64,000 bases of DNA from Planomonospora_B alba (GTDB taxonomy: Bacteria; Actinomycetota; Actinomycetes; Streptosporangiales; Streptosporangiaceae), in the NCBI RefSeq assembly GCF_039534085.1, contig NZ_BAAAUT010000033.1, positions 23,439 to 87,438 on the forward strand, read 5' to 3'. Positions 25,005-32,338 of the stretch are shown piece after piece; the stretch's first letter is position 1, and every line of letters begins with the position of its first letter. Below the pieces are notes generated by a model. It was not told the DNA's origin, made no database searches, and saw only the letters and a program-made list of their open reading frames with translations. The position numbers and the translations under genes were made by a program.

Positions 25005-25850
25005 TCAGTGGTAGGTGTGCTCGGCGGAGGGGAAGACCCCGCCGGTCACCTCGTCGGCGAAGGCGCGGACCGCGCGGTCCATCTCCCCGGCCAGGTCGGA
25101 GTACTTCTTGACGAACTTGGCCGGGCGGGCGGTGAGGCCCATCAGGTCCTGCCAGACGAGGACCTGCGCGTCGGTCGACGGACCGGCGCCGATGCCGATC
25201 GTGGGGATCGCCAGGGAGGTCGTGACCCGCTCGGCCAGCTCGGCGGGGACGCACTCCAGCACCACGGAGAAGGCTCCGGCGGCCTGCAGGTCCTTGGCGT
25301 CGGCCATCAGCTCGTCGCCGGCCTGGCCGCGGCCCTGCACGCGGTAGCCGCCGAAGGCGTTGACCGACTGCGGGGTCAGGCCGAGGTGGGCCATGACCGG
25401 GATGCCGGCCGACACCAGGGCCTCGACCTGGGGCAGCACCCGGCGCCCGCCCTCCAGCTTGACCGCGTGGGCGCCGGCCTCCTTCATGAACCGCACGGCG
25501 GTCTCCAGGGCCTGCTGGGGCGAGGCCTGGTAGGAGCCGAACGGCAGGTCGGCGACGACCATCGCCCGGGACGAGCCGCGCACCACGGCGGCGGTCAGCG
25601 GCATGAGGTCGTCGACGGAGACCGGCAGCGTCGAGTCGTAGCCGTACACGACCATGGCGGCCGAGTCGCCGACGAGCAGCACGGGGATGCCGGCCTCATC
25701 GAAGACGCGGGCGGTCATGGCGTCGTACGCGGTGACCATGGGCCACTTCTCGCCGCGCTCCTTGGCGGCGGCGACGTCGCGCACGGTGATCCTGCGGCCT
25801 GACTGGCCGCCGTAGAGGGCGGACTTCGGGACGGCGACGGGAGAGGACAT
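25005..25850 (-). CDS. panB: 3-methyl-2-oxobutanoate hydroxymethyltransferase
   Basis: First committed step of pantothenate (CoA) synthesis: adds a hydroxymethyl group from methylene-THF to 2-oxoisovalerate. 281 aa TIM barrel. Motifs: MVTAYDAMTARVFDEAGIPV, LVGDSAAMVVYGYDSTLPV (Mg ligand Asp), VVADLPFGSYQ, AVKLEGGRRV, VMAHLGLTPQS, VLECVPAELAERV (catalytic Glu) and TIGIGAGPSTDAQVLVWQD. Start ATG 25850, with AGGAGG seven bases upstream. Starting further upstream, as far as 26021, has no homology. Monocistronic; closeness to glnA2/glnE recalls the mycobacterial glnE-glnA2-panB neighbourhood, though here they are about 15 kb apart. Confidence 0.96.
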   Translation of the reverse strand: MSSPVAVPKSALYGGQSGRRITVRDVAAAKERGEKWPMVTAYDAMTARVFDEAGIPVLLVGDSAAMVVYGYDSTLPVSVDDLMPLTAAVVRGSSRAMVVADLPFGSYQASPQQALETAVRFMKEAGAHAVKLEGGRRVLPQVEALVSAGIPVMAHLGLTPQSVNAFGGYRVQGRGQAGDELMADAKDLQAAGAFSVVLECVPAELAERVTTSLAIPTIGIGAGPSTDAQVLVWQDLMGLTARPAKFVKKYSDLAGEMDRAVRAFADEVTGGVFPSAEHTYH

Positions 25851-26013
25851 GGAAAGCCTCCTGAACGGTCTCGAGGCGCCCCTGTGGCGTCCCCGGACGT
25901 CTTCGATGATGACATGCGTCCGCTCGGTTAAACACCCCTCGACCCGCCGGTAATCCGGTGGCGGGGAGGCCGGGGCCGTACGGCACAATGCAGGGCGGAG
26001 GTAAGCAACGAAA

Positions 26014-27255
26014 ATGGCCATAGAACCTTACCGTCGCCTGCTGGCCCTCCCGGGCGTGCGGACGCTGCTGCTGGTGGGGCTGCTCGCGAGGATCCCGACC
26101 ACCGCGGTGAACATCACCCTCACCCTGCACGTGGTCAAGGGCCTGGGGCTGGGGTACGCGCAGGCGGGCATGGTGACCGCCGCCTGCACGGTGGGCATGG
26201 CCGCCGGGTCGCCGCTGGCCGGACGGCTCGCCGACTCCTACGGGCTGCGCCCCGTGCTGCTGGTGACCACCGCGGCCCAGGCGCTCTTCTGGGGCACGGC
26301 CTGGGCCATGCCGTTCCCGGTGCTGCTGGCCGCCGCGGTGCCGGCGGGCCTGCTGGGGCTGCCGGTGTTCAGCGTGGTCCGCCAGTGCCTGACGGCGCTG
26401 GTCCCGGTGGAGGGGCGCCGGGTCGCCTTCTCCCTCGACTCGATGCTGGTCGAGGTCTCCTACATGACGGGTCCCGCGCTCGGCGTGGCCGGAGTGACCA
26501 TGCTGGGCAGCACCTGGACGATGGGCGTCGTGGCGGCCGGCCTGGTCGGCTCGGGTGCGGCGCTGCTGCTGCTGAACCCGCCGATCCGCTCCGCGGAGGA
26601 GGACGCCGAGCACGGCGGGGCCCGCGCGGAGCGGCTGCCCCGCCGCCTGTGGCTGACCCCGCGCCTGGTCACCCTGCTCGGTGTCTCGGCCGCGGCCACC
26701 TTCGTGCTGACCGCCGGCGAGCTGTCGCTGGTCGCGACCCTGGAGCGCGCGGGCGACACGGCGTGGACGGGCCTGGCGATCGGCATCTGGTGCCTGTACT
26801 CCCTGATCGGCGGCTTCGTGTACGGCGGGCTGCCCCGGGGCTTCTCCCCGCTGCTCCTGATCGGTGCGATGGGCCTGCTCACCGTCCCGGTCGGGCTGGT
26901 CGGCGGCGACTGGCGCTGGCTGGTCGTGGCGCTGCTGCCCGCCGGGCTGCTCTGCGCGCCGGGGCTTTCCTCCACGGTCGAGACGCTCAGCCGCTGGGTG
27001 CCCGCCCGGGCGCGCGGGGAGGCGATGGGCCTGCACGGCACCGCGCTGCTGGTGGGCGGCGCCGTCTCCGCACCGGTCGCCGGCGCGGTCATCGACGGCC
27101 CCGGGCCCGGCTGGGCGTTCGCCGCCGCCGGCCTGGTCGGCGTGGTGATGGTGCTGGCCGCCCTGCCGTTCTGGCGGCGGTCGGCGGGGACCGGGGGGCC
27201 CGCGGGCGGCGAGGCGCAGAAGGCCGGCCGGGCCCCGGCCGCGGAGGCGGTCTGA
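26014..27255 (+). CDS. MFS transporter
   Basis: 413 aa, 12 predicted helices. Typical MFS loop 2-3 motif GRLADSYGLRPVLLVTT between helices 2 and 3, preceded by YAQAGMVTAACTVGMAAGSP. A cytoplasmic central loop is rich in Glu and Arg (SAEEDAEHGGARAERLPRR). It belongs to the drug/sugar-efflux-like group with few helices conserved enough to define a substrate. Starts at ATG 26014, right after a short intergenic region shared with panB in the divergent direction. Substrate unknown. Confidence 0.85.
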   Translation: MAIEPYRRLLALPGVRTLLLVGLLARIPTTAVNITLTLHVVKGLGLGYAQAGMVTAACTVGMAAGSPLAGRLADSYGLRPVLLVTTAAQALFWGTAWAMPFPVLLAAAVPAGLLGLPVFSVVRQCLTALVPVEGRRVAFSLDSMLVEVSYMTGPALGVAGVTMLGSTWTMGVVAAGLVGSGAALLLLNPPIRSAEEDAEHGGARAERLPRRLWLTPRLVTLLGVSAAATFVLTAGELSLVATLERAGDTAWTGLAIGIWCLYSLIGGFVYGGLPRGFSPLLLIGAMGLLTVPVGLVGGDWRWLVVALLPAGLLCAPGLSSTVETLSRWVPARARGEAMGLHGTALLVGGAVSAPVAGAVIDGPGPGWAFAAAGLVGVVMVLAALPFWRRSAGTGGPAGGEAQKAGRAPAAEAV

Positions 27256-27337
27256 CCTTTCGGCGGTCGCCGGCCGGAGCCCCGGGTCCCGGCCGGCAAC
27301 CGGCGGCCTGACGGCGCGTCAATACGAAACGAAACCG

Positions 27338-27391
27338 TTGCGTATCGAAAAAAGAAGCGATACGCTCCCGTTGCGAAACTGAAGCGTATCG
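27338..27391 (+). promoter_or_regulatory. Promoter with overlapping TetR-type operators upstream of the DHA2 exporter
   Basis: TTGCGT (27338-27343) and TACGCT (27361-27366), 17 bp apart, form a good promoter. The inverted repeat GCGTATCG (27340-27347) / CGATACGC (27358-27365) overlaps both elements, and a further GCGTATCG lies at 27384-27391. Binding there would block RNA polymerase. The TetR gene at 28972, last in the same operon, is the obvious candidate repressor. Confidence 0.65.
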
Positions 27392-27404
27392 GAACGGGGT
27401 TCCC

Positions 27405-28964
27405 TTGGAGCAGCGGCTCGGCCACCCGCGGCGGTGGCAGATCCTGGGAGTGCTGGTCTTCAGCCTCCTGGTGGTCGTCCTCGACAACACCATCCTCAAC
27501 GTCGCCCTCAAGACGATCGCCGACCCGCAGGAAGGGCTGGGCGCCACCCAGGGCGAGCTGGAGTGGGCGATCAACTCCTACACCCTGGTCTTCGCCGGCC
27601 TGCTGTTCACCTTCGGCGTGGTCGGCGACCGGACCGGGCGCAAGCGCATGCTGATGATCGGCATGGTCCTGTTCGGCCTGGCCTCGCTGGCCAGCGCCTA
27701 CGCCCAGGACCCGATGCAGCTGATCGTCGCCCGGGCGCTCATGGGCGTCGGCGGCGCCGCCATCATGCCGGCCACCCTGGCGATCATCTCCAACGTCTTC
27801 CCGCCCGCCGAGCGCGGCAGGGCGATCGGCGTGTGGGCCGGCGGCGTCGGCCTGGCCGTGGCGGTCGGCCCCATCACCGGGGGCCTGCTCATCGAGCACT
27901 TCTGGTGGGGCTCGGTCTTCCTGGTCAACCTGCCGATCGTGGCGGTCAGCATGGTGCTCATCGGGCTGGTCGTGCCGGAGTCGCGCGACCCCCGGCCGTC
28001 GAAGCTCGACCCGGTCGGCGTGCTGCTGTCCATCGTGGGCCTGGTCGCGCTCACCTACGGCATCATCCGCGGCGGCGAGCTGGCCACGGTCGCCGACGCC
28101 GAGGTCCTCGTGCCGGTGCTGGCGGGCCTGGCCGTGCTGGGCGCCTTCGTCTGGTACGAGCGCCGCATCGACCACCCGGCCTTCGACGTCACCTACTTCC
28201 GCGACGCCCGGTTCTCCACCGCGATCGGCATGATCGGCATCGTGTTCTTCGCGATGATGGGCGCGATGTTCTTCCTGGTCTTCTACCTGCAGATCGTGCT
28301 GGGCCACAGCGCGCTGGAGGCCGGGGCACTGATGATCCCGTTCGCCGCCGCCCAGCTCATCTTCGCCCCGCTGAGCCAGCGGCTGACCGAGCGCCTCGGC
28401 GCCAAGCGGGCCGCCACCGCGAGCATGGTCGTGGTGGCCGCCACCCTGGCGGCCTACGCGCTGATGGACGCCGACACCCCGGTCGTGGCGATGGAGGTCC
28501 TGTTCTTCGTCCAGGGCGCGGCGATGGCCACCATCATGCCGCCGGCCACCACCGCCATCATGGAGGCCCTGCCCCGCGAGAAGGCCGGTGTCGGCTCGGC
28601 CATGAGCAACACCGTCCGCCAGGTCGCCGGCGCGCTCGGCGTCGCCCTGCTCGGCTCGCTGCTCTCGGCCACCTACCGCGACGGGATCACCCCCGCGCTG
28701 GCCGGCCTGCCGGAGGACCTGCGGCACGCGGCGGGCGAGTCGCTGACCGGCACGATGGCCGTGGCCGGTCAGCTCGGCGAGCCCGGCGCCGCGCTGGTCG
28801 GGCCGGCCGTCCGCGCCTTCCTGGACGGCATGCACGTCACCGCGCTGGTCTCGGCCGCGATCGCCCTGGCCGGGGCGCTGGTGGTGCTGAGGTGGCTGCC
28901 CGGCGGGCAGAGGCCCGACGCCGGGGCGGGCCGGGAGCAGGAGAAGGAACCGGCGGTAGTGTAG
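27405..28964 (+). CDS. DHA2-family (EmrB/QacA) MFS drug exporter
   Basis: 519 aa, about 14 helices. Landmarks: VVVLDNTILNVALKTI (motif D1 in helix 1), GDRTGRKRMLMIGMVLFG (motif A), VARALMGVGGAAIMPATLAI (motif B), GVWAGGVGLAVAVGPITGG (antiporter motif C), PREKAGVGSAMSNTVRQVAG. These place it in the 14-helix proton/drug antiporter group. The start is TTG 27405 after GGGG; homology begins with it. Seven bases separate it from the TetR gene downstream, so they form one operon, probably induced by the exported compound. Confidence 0.92.
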   Translation: MEQRLGHPRRWQILGVLVFSLLVVVLDNTILNVALKTIADPQEGLGATQGELEWAINSYTLVFAGLLFTFGVVGDRTGRKRMLMIGMVLFGLASLASAYAQDPMQLIVARALMGVGGAAIMPATLAIISNVFPPAERGRAIGVWAGGVGLAVAVGPITGGLLIEHFWWGSVFLVNLPIVAVSMVLIGLVVPESRDPRPSKLDPVGVLLSIVGLVALTYGIIRGGELATVADAEVLVPVLAGLAVLGAFVWYERRIDHPAFDVTYFRDARFSTAIGMIGIVFFAMMGAMFFLVFYLQIVLGHSALEAGALMIPFAAAQLIFAPLSQRLTERLGAKRAATASMVVVAATLAAYALMDADTPVVAMEVLFFVQGAAMATIMPPATTAIMEALPREKAGVGSAMSNTVRQVAGALGVALLGSLLSATYRDGITPALAGLPEDLRHAAGESLTGTMAVAGQLGEPGAALVGPAVRAFLDGMHVTALVSAAIALAGALVVLRWLPGGQRPDAGAGREQEKEPAVV

Positions 28965-28971
28965 GCCCGAT

Positions 28972-29589
28972 ATGTCGACCACGGATGAGACGCGGACGGC
29001 CCGCCCCGCGGGCCGCCCGCGCAGCGCGAAGGCGGAGAAGGCCATCATCGAGGCGACCCTCGACCTGATGGGCGAGAGCGTCAGCATCTCCGAGCTGACC
29101 ATCGAGGCCGTCGCCGCCCGCGCGGGCGTCGGGAAGACCACGATCTACCGGCGCTGGTCGAACAAGGAGGACCTGGTCGTCGACGCGCTCGCCACGCTCA
29201 AGTCGCCGCCGCCCCCGCCGGACGCGCCGACCGTCCGGGAGAACCTCGCCGCGTACCTGGAGATGCTCGAGCGCGAGGCCTGCGACGTGCGGGGCCGGTG
29301 CGTGATGAACATCGCGATGAACGAGGCGGACCGGAACCCGCACCTGGTGGAGCGCATCCGCCAGGCGGCGATCCGGCCGCGCCAGGAGGCGCTGGCGGCC
29401 CTGCTCCGGCGCGGCGTCGAGTCCGGCGAGCTCCGCGCCGACCTGGACGTCCCGGTCGCGATGGCGATGGTGGTCGGCACCATGATGTGGTACGTCAAGT
29501 CCGCCGGCTTCGACGGGGCGGGGGCGCGCTCCGGGGCCGCCGCCGGCCGCATCCTCGACCATCTCATGGCCGGCTTCGCCCCCCGCTGA
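28972..29589 (+). CDS. TetR/AcrR-family regulator of the adjacent exporter
   Basis: 205 aa. N-terminal HTH (about 20-70): AEKAIIEATLDLMGE, LTIEAVAARAGVGKTTIYRR and WSNKEDLVVDAL. The C-terminal ligand domain fits the TetR_C_11 type (ENLAAYLEMLE, RGVESGELRADLDVPVAMAM, MMWYVKSAGFDG). Cotranscribed with the DHA2 exporter, so it likely represses its own operon at the GCGTATCG palindrome at 27338-27391. Confidence 0.9.
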   Translation: MSTTDETRTARPAGRPRSAKAEKAIIEATLDLMGESVSISELTIEAVAARAGVGKTTIYRRWSNKEDLVVDALATLKSPPPPPDAPTVRENLAAYLEMLEREACDVRGRCVMNIAMNEADRNPHLVERIRQAAIRPRQEALAALLRRGVESGELRADLDVPVAMAMVVGTMMWYVKSAGFDGAGARSGAAAGRILDHLMAGFAPR

Positions 29590-29794
29590 TCGCTGTCCAT
29601 GCCGCCGGTCTGGCACCGCCCTGCGCGGGGTGCCAGGAGCCGGACGGCCACGTCGAGATCATCAGCGGGGGATCGCCGGCGTCACCCTCGGCCCGCGTGG
29701 TGAACACGGGAAGCGGTGAAGGGGGACGCCGGAGCGCGCCCCGGCTGACGGCCGCCGTCCCGGCCCCCGGTCCCGCGGCCTCCGCGGCGCGCTG

Positions 29795-31588
29795 TCAGCG
29801 GGTGTCCGGGGCGGCCTCCCGCCAGCGGTTGGTGATGGGCAGCCGGCGGTCGCGGCCGAAGTTCTTCGGGGTGATCTTCGGGCCCGGCGGGTACTGGCGG
29901 CGCTTGTACTCGGCCACGTCGACGAGGCGGATGACCCGCGCGACCAGCTCGGGGTCGTGGCCGGCCGCGACCAGCGAGGCCGAGCCCATGTCCTTCTCGA
30001 CGTAGTCGTCCAGGAGCCGGTCCAGCACGTCGTACTCCGGCAGGGAGTCGGTGTCGCGCTGGCCGGGGCGGAGCTCGGCGCTGGGCTCCTTGGTGATGGA
30101 GTTCTCCGGGATCGGCGGGACCGCGAAGCCGTGCAGGAAGTGGTTGGCGACGCCCGCCTGGGCGTTGCGCCAGCGGGCCAGCTCCCACACCAGGGTCTTG
30201 AGCACGTCCTTGATCGGCGCGAAGCCGCCCGCGGAGTCGCCGTAGAGCGTCGAGTAGCCGGTGGCCAGCTCGCTCTTGTTGCCGGTGGTCAGCACCAGGT
30301 GGCCGTGCTCGTTGGACAGGCTCATCAGGATCATGCCGCGGACCCGCGCCTGGAGGTTCTCCGCCGCCAGGCCGGTCAGCGCGAGCTCTTTCTCGAAGGC
30401 GTCGACCATGCCGCCGATCGGCACGGTCCGCGCGTTGACGCCCTGCCGGGCCACCAGCTCCTGCGCGTCGCTCAGGGAGTGGTCGGAGGAGTAGCGCGAG
30501 GGCATCAGCACCACGTGGACCCGCTCGGGGCCGATCGCGTCGGAGGCGATGGTGGCGGTCAGCGCCGAGTCGATGCCGCCGGACAGGCCGAGGATGACCG
30601 ACCCGAAGCCGTTCTTGGCGACGTAGTCGCGCACCCCCAGCACCAGGGCCGCGTAGACCTCGGCGACGTCGTCGAGGTGCGGGGCGATCGTCGCCGGCTC
30701 CGGCTCGTAGGGCTCCAGCGGGCACGACGACAGCTCCAGCCGCTCCGCGGTGATGAGGGTGCCGTCCCCGGCGTCCACCTCGTCGCGCGCGCCCAGCCGG
30801 CCGGCGCCCTCGGGCAGGTCCAGGTCGGCGACGAGCAGCTCCTCGGTGAACTGCGAGGCCCGCGCGAGGAGCTCCCCGGAGGCGGAGACGATGAGGGAGT
30901 CGCCGTCGAACACCAGCTCGTCCTGGCCGCCGACCTGGTTGGCGTAGGCCAGGGCGCACCCGGCCTCCCTGGCCCGCCGGGCGACCAGCTCCAGGCGCGC
31001 GTCGTCCTTGCCCCGCTCGTACGGCGAGGCGTTCGGCACGACCAGCAGCCCGGCGCCGGCCCTGCCCGCCACCGCGACGGGCCCGCCGTCCTGCCACAGG
31101 TCCTCGCAGACCGCGATCGCCACGTCGACGCCGTGCAGCCGGAAGATCGGCAGCCGGTCGCCGCGGACGAAGTAGCGGTACTCGTCGAAGACGCCGTAGT
31201 TGGGCAGGTGGTGCTTGGCGGTCCGGGTGACCACCCGGCCCCGGTGGAGGAGCGCCACCGCGTTCAGCGGGGACCCCTTGGGCTGCCCGACCCGCGGGGC
31301 GAGGTCCGCGCGGTCGACGTAGCCGACGACGACGGCGATCTCACCGAGCCCCTCCTCGGCCAGGCGGCGGGCGGCGGCGTCGACCGCGGCGATGGACGCC
31401 TCCACGAAGGAGTTCCGCAGGACCAGGTCCTCGACCGGGTATCCGGTGAGGAACATCTCGGTGAAGACCACGAGGTGCGCGCCGCGGTCGGCCGCGCGGC
31501 GGGTCCACTCGACGAGCTTGCCGGTGTTGGCCGCCAGGTCGCCGACCGCGGGGTCGGTCTGGGCGAGTGCGATTCGGAGTTGAGCCAC
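29795..31588 (-). CDS. nadE: Glutamine-dependent NAD(+) synthase
   Basis: Last step of NAD synthesis: amidates deamido-NAD with ATP and glutamine-derived ammonia. 597 aa. N-terminal nitrilase-type glutaminase with catalytic triad Glu44 (VVFTEMFLTGY), Lys125 (RTAKHHLPNYGVFDE) and Cys161 (AIAVCEDLWQ). C-terminal synthetase with ATP P-loop ILGLSGGIDSALTATIAS and the STLYGDSAGGFAPIKDVLKT and TTGNKSELATGYST motifs. It is the shorter, roughly 600-residue form rather than the roughly 680-residue mycobacterial form. Start GTG 31588 after GGGGG. Monocistronic. Confidence 0.95.
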   Translation of the reverse strand: MAQLRIALAQTDPAVGDLAANTGKLVEWTRRAADRGAHLVVFTEMFLTGYPVEDLVLRNSFVEASIAAVDAAARRLAEEGLGEIAVVVGYVDRADLAPRVGQPKGSPLNAVALLHRGRVVTRTAKHHLPNYGVFDEYRYFVRGDRLPIFRLHGVDVAIAVCEDLWQDGGPVAVAGRAGAGLLVVPNASPYERGKDDARLELVARRAREAGCALAYANQVGGQDELVFDGDSLIVSASGELLARASQFTEELLVADLDLPEGAGRLGARDEVDAGDGTLITAERLELSSCPLEPYEPEPATIAPHLDDVAEVYAALVLGVRDYVAKNGFGSVILGLSGGIDSALTATIASDAIGPERVHVVLMPSRYSSDHSLSDAQELVARQGVNARTVPIGGMVDAFEKELALTGLAAENLQARVRGMILMSLSNEHGHLVLTTGNKSELATGYSTLYGDSAGGFAPIKDVLKTLVWELARWRNAQAGVANHFLHGFAVPPIPENSITKEPSAELRPGQRDTDSLPEYDVLDRLLDDYVEKDMGSASLVAAGHDPELVARVIRLVDVAEYKRRQYPPGPKITPKNFGRDRRLPITNRWREAAPDTR

Positions 31589-31673
31589 GCCCCCAACCCT
31601 ATTGCGGGCCCGCCGGCGGCCGGTCGCAGGCCCGCCGCGGGTCCCCCCCGGCCACTGCCACGCCGGGGGAGAC

Positions 31674-31707
31674 CGCTCCGGACCGCGGGCGTGCGCGGTC
31701 CGGAGCG
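31674..31707. terminator. Perfect 14-bp GC hairpin
   Basis: CGCTCCGGACCGCG (31674-31687), six-base loop, CGCGGTCCGGAGCG (31694-31707). It lies 90 bp past the stop of the minus-strand secreted peptide gene and upstream of nadE, so it separates the two transcripts. Confidence 0.7.
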
Positions 31708-31797
31708 CCCGGCGTCATCGCCGGGGTCGAGGTCGTCCGCGGCCCGCGGGCCCCGGTCGTGTCGCCGGGGTCAGGGCCGTCGGAAGCCGGTCAGCGC

Positions 31798-32073
31798 CTA
31801 GTCGGCGCTGCTGGTGGTGGTGTTGCTGCTGGCGCCCGCCGGGCCGGCCTGGCTGAAGGCCTGCTTGAAGAAGACGCCGGAGCCGCCGCCGTGGCCGTGG
31901 CCGTCGGCGCCCGACTTGACGCTGCTGTTGAAGGCGCCGAACTTGCCGGCGCTGCTGGAGTTCTGCTCGAAGTTGGTGCCGCCGCCGGCCAGGGCGGCGG
32001 TCTGCCAGGCCAGACCCAGGGCCGTGGCGGTTCCCGCGATCACCAGGGCGCGCCGCAGCTTCGTCATGGTCAT
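31798..32073 (-). CDS. Small secreted Gly/Ser/Asn-rich protein (91 aa)
   Basis: Begins MTMTKLRRALVIAGTATALG and has a clear signal peptide ending LAWQTAALA, cleaved near residue 27. The mature part of about 64 residues is rich in Gly, Ser, Asn and Ala, with Phe spaced through it (TNFEQNSSSAGKFGAFNSS, SGVFFKQAFSQAG), a Gly/His patch (GADGHGHGGGSG) and a Ser/Thr tail. No Cys, no known domain. Start ATG 32073 has GAGAGGA about 11 bases upstream; ATG 32067 is an alternative. It follows the kinase / SARP-RR / kinase operon on the same strand but after an AT-rich gap that looks like its own promoter. Function unknown; the composition suggests a surface or aggregating peptide. Confidence 0.7.
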   Translation of the reverse strand: MTMTKLRRALVIAGTATALGLAWQTAALAGGGTNFEQNSSSAGKFGAFNSSVKSGADGHGHGGGSGVFFKQAFSQAGPAGASSNTTTSSAD

Positions 32074-32214
32074 AGTGGATGTTTCCTCTCTGTTCCGCCG
32101 GCTGGGCCGGCGCATGGGATGGATCACCCGAATGGGCCTGCATGGCCGGTCTCCGGGGCTGCCGGGACCGTCATACGCCAGCTTGATTTCCCGGCGGCCC
32201 TCCGCCCGAAAACA

Positions 32215-32290
32215 CGGGGTGTAATGATCTAACTACTGATTGACATGATCGATAAACATATTGATCAACCCTTGCGCGCCGTCCGGCGCG
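32215..32290 (-). promoter_or_regulatory. AT-rich intergenic patch with TGATC repeats, plus a small hairpin
   Basis: In a very GC-rich setting, 32220-32270 is strikingly AT-rich and carries TGATC at 32225, 32246 and 32262; the last is within the palindrome TTGATCAA (32261-32268). Next to it CGCGCC/GGCGCG (32275-32280, 32285-32290) forms a short hairpin after the upstream kinase gene. Probably the control region of the secreted peptide gene. Confidence 0.45.
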
Positions 32291-32338
32291 TCGCCCCGGA
32301 GGGCCCGCGCGGCGCGGGGCCGCCGGCGCGGCGGAGCG

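Noticed and set aside
26460..29141. 893-codon minus-strand frame under the exporter operon
   Set aside because: Shadow of the two MFS genes and the start of the TetR gene; no motifs.
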